From the NCBI RefSeq assembly GCF_019038595.1, contig NZ_JAHOPF010000008.1:1-41144 (forward strand): DNA of 41,144 bases, read 5' to 3'. The notes under the pieces were generated by a model, which was given only the letters and a program-made list of their open reading frames with translations, ran no database searches and was not told the origin of the DNA. This stretch comes from Kaistella soli. GTDB lineage: Bacteria; Bacteroidota; Bacteroidia; Flavobacteriales; Weeksellaceae. Position 1 is the first letter of the stretch. Every line of letters starts with the position of its first letter. The translations under genes and the position numbers were made by a program. This document shows, in pieces, positions 17,647 through 26,100 of the stretch.

Positions 17647-19347
17647 TTAATCACCATCACTTTTTGTTGCAGTAAAATATAGATGACGTGTTCTTATATT
17701 ACCACCAGCATCAGTATAATCAATATCAGCCGTCATATCTGTAGGAACCTCTGAAGAATAGTCGTCCCAAAACCAATGAATCAAACAAGATGATGGTGTA
17801 TTTATTGGTATTACGTTTCCGCTATTTTGTATTTCAACAGAATTACGATTTGGATTGGTTGCCTGGACATTATAAATTTTATAGGTTCCTATCGTAGTGC
17901 CTAAAACTTCACTAAAATTAATTTCTTGTTGAAATTCACAATAATAATCGTTTATACCTCCGTGACAACTTCCATATAAAGGTATATTAATTACTTCCGA
18001 CTGACACGAATTACAAATTTTACAAGTACCATTAATAAACGTGACATCCGGTCCTGCATTAGCACTTTGACTATCAACCTCCATATAAGAATCTGTTCCG
18101 ATTACCTTAAATTTTGCCTTAACAAAAAAATCAAACTGTGCACTCGCTGCACCCGCCGGGAAAAGTTGAGGTCCTGTTACTTTAAAATTAAATTCATCAC
18201 CTGAAATATTATAATCTCCTGGAGGACTTGTATACACTATATTGTTGCTGTTTTTTGCCGTTAAGGTTAAATTTGCCAGTTTATATCCTGCAGGAGTTAT
18301 AAAGTTGCCGGAAACAGTAAGAGGAAATAACGGGCATGTTATTCCCATTGGATCGAGGGTAACACTTCCAAAAGTAGGAGCACTGCATTTTGTTCCGCAG
18401 AAATTATCGAAATAGGCATAGCCCCAATGACCACCCAATCCACAATCTGCAACAATAACTTCTAAGGTTACAGTCTGGCCTCTGAACTGTGATACATCAA
18501 TGCTTTCACATATCCACTCAGTATATACTGCGTCATCTTCTTCGGCAATTTTAAACACCGAGGTGTTATTTCTATCTGCAACAATAGTTCTTATATTAAT
18601 TACTTGTCCGGCTGAAGTTATTATTCTGCATTGATAGTATGGGTTTAAATTATTCCCATGTCCCGGATCCTGTAAAACTAACGCATAATTGAATGTGATA
18701 TATTTCTGATCTGCACCTACAGCCACCTCTCTTCTCATCGTGGACACATCATAGTTGCCGTTGTTGCCATTATTTAATTTTATTGCATAATTCCCGTCTT
18801 TTACTCTAGGTAATCCCGAATAACGATCCTTGGGCCATTTCTCTACAAGAGTAATTATGCTTCCTACCTGTGGAGCCACAGAAGTATTAGGATAATTATT
18901 ATAAATTGACCAACTATTCCCGAAACTTCCATCGAAAGGATTTGAATAAAAGGTAAATCCAGAAACATCACCATTTTCAAATCCGTTATTTGCGCATGCT
19001 GTCGTGGTCGTTAAAGGTAATGCTGTATAGTCAGGTATGATGCTGGGATTTTGACTGAAATACAGATTTCTGAGTGCCTGCTGCTTGTGAATTTGTAATG
19101 CATCATCCAATTGAGCAGGGGTGAAATTACTGCCATCTTCATGTTTCCGGGACATGATCTTATCCATAGCGGTTGATTGTATACTATATGAACTAATATT
19201 TTGATTAATATAGTTTTGTATTGCGGACTCGTGATTAGCGACCCTTAGCAGCCGGTCGTGTTCCTGTTGTAAATAGACTGTTTCTGCATTTTGCGCTGCA
19301 ATCATCAAAAAAAGAAAAATAAAAAAAGAAGATAGATTTTTTCTCAT
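17647..19347 (-). CDS. Secreted protein with jelly-roll-like domain
   Basis: This 566-residue protein starts with a signal peptide (LSSFFIFLFLMIAAQNA). A helical segment of about 80 residues follows (YLQQEHDRLLRVANHESAIQ). Residues about 115-320 look like a MAM/carbohydrate-binding beta sandwich: NNGFENGDVSGF at the start, YAIKLNNGNNGN, and ILEVIVADCGLGGHWGYAYFDNF-like ending with the typical FDN motif. The rest is beta-rich with several cysteines (CKICNSCQSE). No sorting domain is seen at its C-terminus. It is the first gene of the Rhs unit, 66 bases ahead of the T9SS protein, and could be an adhesin or scaffold that assists the toxin. The specific function is unknown. Confidence 0.7.
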   Translation of the reverse strand: MRKNLSSFFIFLFLMIAAQNAETVYLQQEHDRLLRVANHESAIQNYINQNISSYSIQSTAMDKIMSRKHEDGSNFTPAQLDDALQIHKQQALRNLYFSQNPSIIPDYTALPLTTTTACANNGFENGDVSGFTFYSNPFDGSFGNSWSIYNNYPNTSVAPQVGSIITLVEKWPKDRYSGLPRVKDGNYAIKLNNGNNGNYDVSTMRREVAVGADQKYITFNYALVLQDPGHGNNLNPYYQCRIITSAGQVINIRTIVADRNNTSVFKIAEEDDAVYTEWICESIDVSQFRGQTVTLEVIVADCGLGGHWGYAYFDNFCGTKCSAPTFGSVTLDPMGITCPLFPLTVSGNFITPAGYKLANLTLTAKNSNNIVYTSPPGDYNISGDEFNFKVTGPQLFPAGAASAQFDFFVKAKFKVIGTDSYMEVDSQSANAGPDVTFINGTCKICNSCQSEVINIPLYGSCHGGINDYYCEFQQEINFSEVLGTTIGTYKIYNVQATNPNRNSVEIQNSGNVIPINTPSSCLIHWFWDDYSSEVPTDMTADIDYTDAGGNIRTRHLYFTATKSDGD

Positions 19348-19976
19348 AAAATTCGTTAAGGCATATTAAGCCGTAGGGCTGTTATTTTTTTTATTTAATT
19401 ACGAAAAACACAAACAAAATCTAAATTTGCCTATATCTAATCACCTTATCATTTATATTATTAAAATACAGATACAAAAAAGCAGGTAATTTTGTCAGCG
19501 ATAAAATTAACAATATTTAACACCTGTGCAAATTTTTGTTAAAAAAAATTAAAAATATTGTACAACTGCTTATTAACAGTTAGTTTTTGAAAACCCAATT
19601 TCCAAAACCATAATATAAAACAGTTAGATTTCCCAAAAAAACAGAGGAAGATTTTCCCCATAAATCACCTCTGGTTCATGAAATCATATAAAAAAGCGTA
19701 AGAAATTAATATTTTTACTATATGTTCAATAGTTTGCAATAGAAAACTGCTGCGTTTTGAGACTCTATACATTAGAATTGCAGTTATAGTAGATTTGTCT
19801 GTCGAAAAAAAACCTAAAAAGCGAGGGTTACAAGCATCTTAGACCGTTTTATTTTAAAACAAAAAGAAGCTGCTTTTAATAAAAGCAGCCTCAATAGAAT
19901 TCTGTTGGTATTAACCGACAGTTAAAAATAAGAAAAATATATTAATTTGATCATAAAAAATGAATAAACCTGTTCT
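19348..19976. other. Intergenic region upstream of Rhs unit
   Basis: These 629 bases carry no credible gene. They should contain the promoter of the Rhs unit, but I find no clean TAnnTTTG element at a suitable place; the nearest is TAGATTTTG (minus strand, about 19416-19424), which has one base too many. The DNA is very AT-rich. The only clear structure is the terminator at 19867-19892. Confidence 0.5.
19867..19892 (-). terminator. Intrinsic terminator of TerB-like gene
   Basis: GCTGCTTTTA and its complement (19869-19889) form a stem of about 10 bp. On the minus strand it is followed by TTCTTTTTGTTTT. It lies about 85 bases beyond the stop of the gene at 19977-20510 and separates it from the Rhs unit. 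Confidence 0.8.
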
Positions 19977-20510
19977 TTAAATCTTAAAGCCTTTCGGTAG
20001 TGCTGCGATATCCAAATCTTTCGGATCCGCACCCTGTCTCATTGAAAATATAACCTCGTCCTTTTTTATATGTTCAAATTCGTCGTAACTTAAGTCAAAC
20101 ATTGACTGAAGATTAAGATTTAATAATTGCTCATTTCCATCCACTAAATTATCCGAATAGATTCTCATCAATTCTTTTTTTAATAATTCAACTACCTCAA
20201 ATCTTTTAAATTTTACAAAATCTCCTTCTTTAATTCTCAATACCCTTTTAAGTATTGAAAAATCCTGAATTTCATTTTCAGAAATGAGATTGTCTGTCAA
20301 AATAAAATCAGCATAAGAAATTAACAGATCTAGAGATTCAAATTTGATATCTCCGATTTTTTGGATATTATATCTTTTGAGTATGGAATTAAAGCAGTTC
20401 AATTCGAAATTATTATCCAACAATTTTAAAATTTCTAAGAGATATCCTTTCGACCCGTCGACTTCATTTTGCAGGATAAACCGGGAAAAAGACTGAGAAA
20501 ATGTATACAT
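19977..20510 (-). CDS. TerB-like helical protein
   Basis: This 177-residue protein is almost entirely helical, without signal peptide or membrane segment. The middle (YADFILTDNLISENEIQDF, VLRIKEGDF, MRIYSDNLVDGNEQLL) has the two-fold acidic D-x-x-I/L-x-x-x-E pattern of tellurite-resistance TerB-like domains, in which each repeat begins with a motif of this kind. Function in this family is not settled; members are linked to stress and to phage defence. It has its own housekeeping-type promoter and terminator, so it is a single-gene unit between the Rhs unit and the WYL regulator. The family call is by eye and moderate. Confidence 0.55.
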   Translation of the reverse strand: MYTFSQSFSRFILQNEVDGSKGYLLEILKLLDNNFELNCFNSILKRYNIQKIGDIKFESLDLLISYADFILTDNLISENEIQDFSILKRVLRIKEGDFVKFKRFEVVELLKKELMRIYSDNLVDGNEQLLNLNLQSMFDLSYDEFEHIKKDEVIFSMRQGADPKDLDIAALPKGFKI

Positions 20511-20585
20511 GTTTTAATAGTTTTACAGCTGACAAGCTTTGGTTAATCAACAGTTCTCTGTCCTGTTAAGCACAGACCTCTCTAT

Positions 20586-20615
20586 CAAATATACGAAAAT
20601 TTGCCGCCGCAACAA
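20586..20615 (-). promoter_or_regulatory. Flavobacterial sigma-A promoter of TerB-like gene
   Basis: On the minus strand a TTG (20615-20613) and TATATTTG (20593-20586) are separated by 19 bases. This matches the Bacteroidota housekeeping pattern TTG-N17-23-TAnnTTTG. The predicted start of transcription is near 20579, giving a leader of about 70 bases. Confidence 0.7.
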
Positions 20616-20667
20616 AAAGATGCCCAAGTGATACAAATTGAGTATGCTGCTAAACTGAGTATCGTTT

Positions 20668-21579
20668 TCAGTAGTGTGAAAGGGAGGTCTTCAGAATTTC
20701 TGTTATTTTACTGACAACACTTTGCGGTTCGATGACGGTCACCTCATTACCAAATGATAATATCTCCTGTATAAAATCATAGGTAGGGTGAAGATGCAGT
20801 TCAAAAAAAATCTCCGTATCGGTTTTCTTTACTACAGTTTGGGTGTGATGCAAAGGGAAACTCTTAATATATTCTCCCTGCTGTTTGGTACATTTTAAAA
20901 TAATTCTCTGAGGGGCTTGTTCGGCGAAATTCATTACCCCAAAAGCGTATCTGAAATGCTCTTTAAAATTGCAGGTATAGTTTTCCCGGTATTTTCCATC
21001 GCTTACGTTTAAGAACTGAATCCGATCCAGTCCAAAAGATTTTAAAACACTGTCATTCGTATCTACAGCGATAAGGTACCATCTGTTTTTGGATTCTTTT
21101 AAGGCCAGTGGATGAACTTTGCGGGAAGAAATCAAACGATTCTGATAATTCAGATATTCGAAACTTGCAACTCTTTTATTACGGATGGCAAAAAAAAGGT
21201 CGTAAAAATGTTCTAAACCGGTCGGCTTTCTGGTCTCAAAAAAAATAAATTCCGAAAAATCCGGATGGAGATTCAGGGCACTGCTGATTTGGAACGATTC
21301 CAACAGTTTTTGGTTGTACTCGTCCACTTCCATTACGGGTCTGCTTTCTATATAGTAGCTATTATCACCTTTTTTCTTATTATGGATAGTCAGATGAAAA
21401 AGACTTGATATCTCTTTGATGTCCCGCTGCAGCGTTCTAATCGAATAACTTGTTATTCCGGCATCCTGAAATTCAAAAGAATTCAACAGATATTCTTCAA
21501 GCTGCTTATAATTGGCGGGAGCGGCTTCAAGTTTTTTAATGATGAGTGCGTACCGTGTGAGATAGAAGTCTTTTTTCAT
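20668..21579 (-). CDS. WYL-domain transcriptional regulator (YafY type)
   Basis: This 303-residue protein has an N-terminal winged helix-turn-helix (residues about 5-75; YSIRTLQRDIKEISSLF is the recognition region) and a WYL domain (about 125-215) with the namesake Trp-Tyr-Leu at 167-169 in NRWYLIAVD. A WCX-like C-terminal domain follows (about 220-300). WYL proteins sense nucleic acid or nucleotide ligands and are common controllers of defence loci and prophages. Its own promoter carries the same 17-bp box as the patatin, M15 and small acidic genes, at the same spacing. The simplest reading is that it binds this box and controls itself and that set, but the DNA gives no direct proof of which protein binds. 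Confidence 0.9.
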   Translation of the reverse strand: MKKDFYLTRYALIIKKLEAAPANYKQLEEYLLNSFEFQDAGITSYSIRTLQRDIKEISSLFHLTIHNKKKGDNSYYIESRPVMEVDEYNQKLLESFQISSALNLHPDFSEFIFFETRKPTGLEHFYDLFFAIRNKRVASFEYLNYQNRLISSRKVHPLALKESKNRWYLIAVDTNDSVLKSFGLDRIQFLNVSDGKYRENYTCNFKEHFRYAFGVMNFAEQAPQRIILKCTKQQGEYIKSFPLHHTQTVVKKTDTEIFFELHLHPTYDFIQEILSFGNEVTVIEPQSVVSKITEILKTSLSHY

Positions 21580-21637
21580 TTTGTTTTATGGTTTTATAGC
21601 CTGACTTAACCTTTCAGTTTCATCTTTTTTATTAAAA

Positions 21638-21673
21638 CAAATATAGAGGCTTCATGCGACAAAAGATGTCGTG
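21638..21673 (-). promoter_or_regulatory. WYL-gene promoter with shared 17-bp box
   Basis: The minus strand has TATATTTG (21645-21638) preceded, after 14 bases, by TTTTG within the box 21657-21673 (plus-strand CGACAAAAGATGTCGTG). The box here also holds a perfect CGACA/TGTCG inverted repeat. TTG to TA spacing of 14 is shorter than the usual 17-23, which suggests activator or repressor control. Confidence 0.75.
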
Positions 21674-21745
21674 TTTTATTTTTGTTGATAAGTTTTAAAG
21701 TCTTTTATCAATAGGTTTTTCATGGGCTCAACTTCAAAAGCAGAT

Positions 21746-21908
21746 ACAAAGGATCACCAATTTCAGGAATTTGCAAATTAATTTATTTACTATTTTATGG
21801 AATTTGCGAATGCTTTGCATTTCACCGCCATTACAGATTCTTCCGGTGGTCATAAAGAATTGTACGGCGTCTTCGAAGCCGGGTTTTACCTTCACAATCA
21901 CACTCTAA
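21746..21908 (-). pseudogene. Decayed 3' fragment of the 1234-residue gene
   Basis: The minus strand reads VKPGFEDAVQFFMTTGRI-C-NGGE and, further on, IPEIGDPLYL. These match residues about 1112-1149 of the protein at 23141-26845 (VKPGFENAVQFFMTTGRIWN and VPVIGDPLYL). The nucleotide identity is obvious (for example GGTGGTCATAAAGAA in both). An extra segment of about 45 bases sits between the two matching parts, bordered by a direct repeat GGAATTTGC, and stop codons break the frame. No start is present. It lies just beyond the terminator of the DUF3289/TM pair and shows that the end of the large gene was once duplicated here. Confidence 0.85.
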
Positions 21909-21919
21909 TCCCCCTTTGG

Positions 21920-21951
21920 GAAATAAAAAATCCGAAGTTGGGGAACTTCGG
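21920..21951 (-). terminator. Intrinsic terminator after three-TM gene
   Basis: CCGAAGTT (21932-21939) and AACTTCGG (21944-21951) form a perfect 8-bp stem with a GGGG loop on the plus strand. On the minus strand the run ATTTTTTATTT follows. It ends transcription of the gene at 21985-22260. Confidence 0.85.
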
Positions 21952-21984
21952 AGTGGTGTTATGAAATAAAAATCTATTCTCACA

Positions 21985-22260
21985 TTAAGAAAAATTGTTT
22001 AAAAACTGATATAAAAAGTAGTTTTTTATTAATGTTATTATAATTATTAAGATAACATTTACGTATTTGTAAACAGATATTTTAAAATGATTAATCGATA
22101 ATAAAGCGACAATTAATAATAAAATTATAGAATCAATAACAAAAGATTGAAATATGCCAATTCCTATAATAGAATGAAAAAAATAACAAAGCCAATTTAC
22201 TATAAACAATAATATAATACTATACCATAATTTATTTTTCTTAAAATTTTCCATTAACAT
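21985..22260 (-). CDS. Small three-helix membrane protein
   Basis: This 91-residue protein has three hydrophobic segments (about residues 11-30, 36-56 and 66-86) and a positively charged N-terminus (NFKKNK), so it should sit in the inner membrane. It starts 20 bases inside the end of the DUF3289 gene, or 14 bases inside if the second ATG at 22254 is used, so the two are coupled. I know no family. A small membrane protein directly behind a candidate effector is often its immunity protein; here that is inference from arrangement only. Confidence 0.65.
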   Translation of the reverse strand: MLMENFKKNKLWYSIILLFIVNWLCYFFHSIIGIGIFQSFVIDSIILLLIVALLSINHFKISVYKYVNVILIIIITLIKNYFLYQFLNNFS

Positions 22261-23074
22261 ACATATCGTGTTTTAATTCTACTATGAATGGCTTTGCTTT
22301 TCTATATCTTTGTAATAAATACCACGCCTTAAAATGATTTCCTGTATTTGGGGAGGGCATTGAATCCTCACCATGAAGTAAAATATCATTCCAATCTAAA
22401 CCAAAATGGTCAAATAAAGTATATCTGAAGATTCCCTGCCAATATTTCTTATCCAAATCACAAAAGTAATCAATTAATTCTATTTTTGTGGCATAAACTT
22501 GGTGTATTGTAATTCCCAGACCCATAGCATTATTTTTTAAACCGTCAAAACTCATTCGTGGAATGAAGAGTGTTTTATCTTTTAGAAATTTAAAATCCGC
22601 CGTATTTTTAAAAATAACATTTCTTATACTTTCTAAATTTTTTTTATGGTACTCTCCAAATTCGTTGCTACCAAAGACATTTCTATTCAATTTTTTATCG
22701 GTGTAGTTTCCTTTTGCACCATTATGAAATTTTTCACACATATCAAGCCCTATTTTTTCAAGATCAAACATTGAGACATCGGTAAATAAATCTTTCATCA
22801 TCTCAAACAATTCTATATCTTTTTTATTAAAAATGTTTTTATGCTTTTCCCAATACTTTTTTTGATTATCCTGTATTTCTTTTAGATAAGAGACATCTTT
22901 CATATCCTCAGCAATCCTCCCATCTAAACCTAAACCTGGCTTTGTTTCTGTTTCTGCCAAAAGTTTATATGGAATTCTTATGAAATTGCTTTGCATTTTA
23001 TCATTTTCTTCGTGCATTCTTGCAAGGGATATTCCTTTTATTTTCGGTACTCCTAACGCTTTTACTGTACTCAT
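22241..23074 (-). CDS. DUF3289 family protein, candidate effector
   Basis: The 277-residue protein from MSTVKALG matches the DUF3289 pattern: a helical N-terminal half with MCEKFHNGAKGNYTDKKLN, then GLGITIHQVYATKIELIDY, FRYTLFDHFGLDWNDI and KAWYLLQRYRKAKPF. I prefer the ATG at 23074 to the one 17 codons upstream, because the upstream ATG lies inside the terminator-like hairpin at 23102-23128. The family is of unknown activity; members occur near type VI secretion and toxin genes, so an effector role is possible. The coupled membrane protein downstream would then be its immunity partner, and the 1234-residue protein upstream a possible carrier. Confidence 0.7.
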   Translation of the reverse strand: MSTVKALGVPKIKGISLARMHEENDKMQSNFIRIPYKLLAETETKPGLGLDGRIAEDMKDVSYLKEIQDNQKKYWEKHKNIFNKKDIELFEMMKDLFTDVSMFDLEKIGLDMCEKFHNGAKGNYTDKKLNRNVFGSNEFGEYHKKNLESIRNVIFKNTADFKFLKDKTLFIPRMSFDGLKNNAMGLGITIHQVYATKIELIDYFCDLDKKYWQGIFRYTLFDHFGLDWNDILLHGEDSMPSPNTGNHFKAWYLLQRYRKAKPFIVELKHDMYVNGKF

Positions 23075-23101
23075 TTTATTATTTTTAGTTGTTAAAAAAT
23101 A

Positions 23102-23128
23102 GAAATGGTGGCAATAAACCACCATTTC
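23102..23128 (-). terminator. Terminator between large gene and DUF3289 gene
   Basis: GAAATGGTGG (23102-23111) and CCACCATTTC (23119-23128) make a perfect 10-bp stem with a 7-nt loop. On the minus strand TATTTTTTAAC follows. It lies 12 bases beyond the stop of the large gene and would reduce read-through into the DUF3289 gene. Confidence 0.8.
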
Positions 23129-23140
23129 ATTAAATTATTG

Positions 23141-26100
23141 TTATGCTAACGTACTTGTAGTTCCCGGTGTATTTTGCATTATGACATCCTGTGGTTCTCC
23201 AAACGCACTTTCAGTTTCCAATTCCAAAGGATTTTCACAATTCTCAGGATCCATTTCCGGGAAAATTGGCAAAGCATCGGTTACTACTAATCCTACAGAT
23301 TTCGCCTGTAAAATTGTTAAAGTCGTTGGGATTCTCGTAATCCAATATTTACCTTGTGGTTCGCCTGTTGGCTGTCTCAGTTCATCCACAATTGATAAAT
23401 ACAAAGGATCGCCAATTACAGGAACTTCACCGCCGTTCCAGATTCTACCGGTGGTCATAAAGAACTGTACGGCATTTTCGAAGCCCGGTTTTACGGTTAC
23501 AATAACTCTTGCCATACCCGCCTGCAGGAAGCTGCGGAACAATGGATCGATTTCTTCCGACAGATAAAGATCCTGCCAATGGTTTTTATTCGCCCAATAA
23601 TAAGGGTAGAAGGTATAATCCATCACATTCCATTCAAAAGCCTGTTCCATAAACTTGGCCAATGCGGTATATTGATCCAGATCATCACCAAATTTCATAG
23701 AAAAACTCTGCATCAGCGTTCCGTCATCTACAGACATTGCTTTCCCCAGCGTATTATAAGTCTGCAACAGATAAGCGATACAGTTGTGTTTTAAAACATT
23801 GGCTTCTGTGTTACGGTAGAAAATGGATGCTTTCGCCTTGTTGTCTTTTTCCTGTGCAGCTGCTGACTCTGCCGCTGCTTTTACATCAGCGTCAAATTTT
23901 TCTTTGGCGACATTATAGGCAGCAATAATCTTGTTAAACTGTTCTTTTTTCCAGGAAAGCATGAATGCATCAGAGAGTTTGCAGTTAAATTTAAAAGTAA
24001 CGTTAAATGAATCTACACCAAAGCCTTGATATTTGAAGATGAATTTTTCAGTAATATTTAACCCCGTTACAAAATAATTGCTGTCAATTGAGCCATTTCC
24101 AACATAAGGCAGTGCCATGTCTCCTCCTTTGAAATTGCTGACTAACATATAACCATATTCATAACCAAAATAGACGGTAACATCTTTAGCCGCATAATTT
24201 TCGGGGATACTCAACTCTTTAAAGCGCTGCTCCTGGCTTCTTTTCAATTTGAACCATTCGTATGGAATATGATGTTCTATATTTTCTTTGGGAAGCTCAG
24301 TTGGCTGCACTCCATACATATTGGCCCAATACCTCAAAACAGCCTCATCAACATCAGCACTTGGCATGGTTGTTACTCTAGGATCCACAGGTTCTGTAAA
24401 AGTCTGTTTTGCGGAACTTGTAGCCAACTGATGCAACCTTGACGGCTCGGGAATCATAAATTCAAACATGGTACGTTTGCCGTAATTGTAGATCTGGTTT
24501 TTCATTTTTTTATCTACCCATCGGTATACCCCCGTGATGTGTTGGGGATGGGCTGATTCTCCATCTGTTGTAGCCATTACTTTACCACGGTTATCAAATT
24601 CGTGTACATTGGTTTCGGTGTACTCTCTGATGATTTTTTCTACCCTTTCTTCAGAAATTTTACTTAATACTCTTTCCAGTGCTCTTTCAGTAATCTCCTG
24701 AGACTTGGCAACGGCCTGTCTTGTACTGTCGTGTTGCGCAGTATTGTTGGCATAGCTTCCTCCAACTTCAAATTTCCAACGACCTCCTTCTGCACTGAAA
24801 GAAGTGTGAGCTTCGATACTTTGCTGTCTGTCCAATTCACGCGCGACTTCAGTCTGCATATCGGTTCTCGAAGTTTTGGCGGTATCCGACATTTTCTCGG
24901 TTTCCTGACTTTTAGAGGTTGAATCTGTAATTTCAGAATACTCCCGGGAGGTGGAGGACTTATGTCTCAACTCACTTGCCATGACATTTTCAATATTGGA
25001 AACCTCTCCCGGAACATACGCGTGAACGCTTTGCTCAACTTTAAGGTAATCTGCGATTCCCAATCTTTTCACCCCGAAATGTTTAGGCTGGAAAACGGTT
25101 GGCGCAATGGCGGCATTGAGAACACCTCCATTGTCAGCGATAGGTCTGTCAATAACCAATACCCCACTTACATCTCTGTCAGAAACAATATTGGCAAGTT
25201 CCAAAATACTTTCACACTGATTATCAAACCAAATTTCAATTTTCAAATTGCTAAGGGTACTGAATTTATTGACAAAAACAGGGGATGGTGTGATTTTACC
25301 GTCCACTACCGGAATATTATGCAACATCTCCTGGTGAGTGCCTGTATTGGTGCTTGCTGTGATTTGCATCGAAGAAACAGACCATGAACTGTCTTCTACG
25401 GCAAACCCAAACTGTACATATGCTTCATTATTTGCAAACAGCATTCTTTTGGTCACCGCCTGTAAATAAAAAGTATTGGCAACGGTTTTTACCGGATTTA
25501 CCAGTGGAATTAAAACACCCCCTACACTCGCATACATTTTCTGCGAAACTTCCTTAGTGGAGAGTACCTTCGCAAAACTTTCCGAAATGCTTTCGTCAAT
25601 TCTTGATAAAACAGTACTAAATTTTGCAAATAATTTATTCAACCTCAACGGGAAGTCATTAATCTCGGCTAAAGTTGCTGAACTCACCAGAATGATCACT
25701 TCCGCAGCAGGATTATTATAGATTGAAGCCTTTAAATCATTACTGTAATCAGTAAACAATTCCAAAAACAGGGCAAATGAATCTGAGGTCAACACACTTT
25801 GCAGGTGATAAAGATCTATTTCATTCTGATAAATGAACTCAAATTTAGGAATATCCGGCATCGAAACATGCTGATAGGCTACTTCTTTTTCTGCATCCGT
25901 CAATCGATCTGTAAAGGTATCTTCCACGGCCTTGATCTCGATGGCATAACGATCCAGTTCCGGCTGAATATCCGCCTTATAACTTTCATACTGTTCCTGG
26001 TATGCACGGCCACAAGATTCATTATAATCCTTTTGTACCTGCACCAATTCATTTTTAAGCTTTTCCAAGCTTTCTTTTTTCAGAATATTTTTAGAGACTT

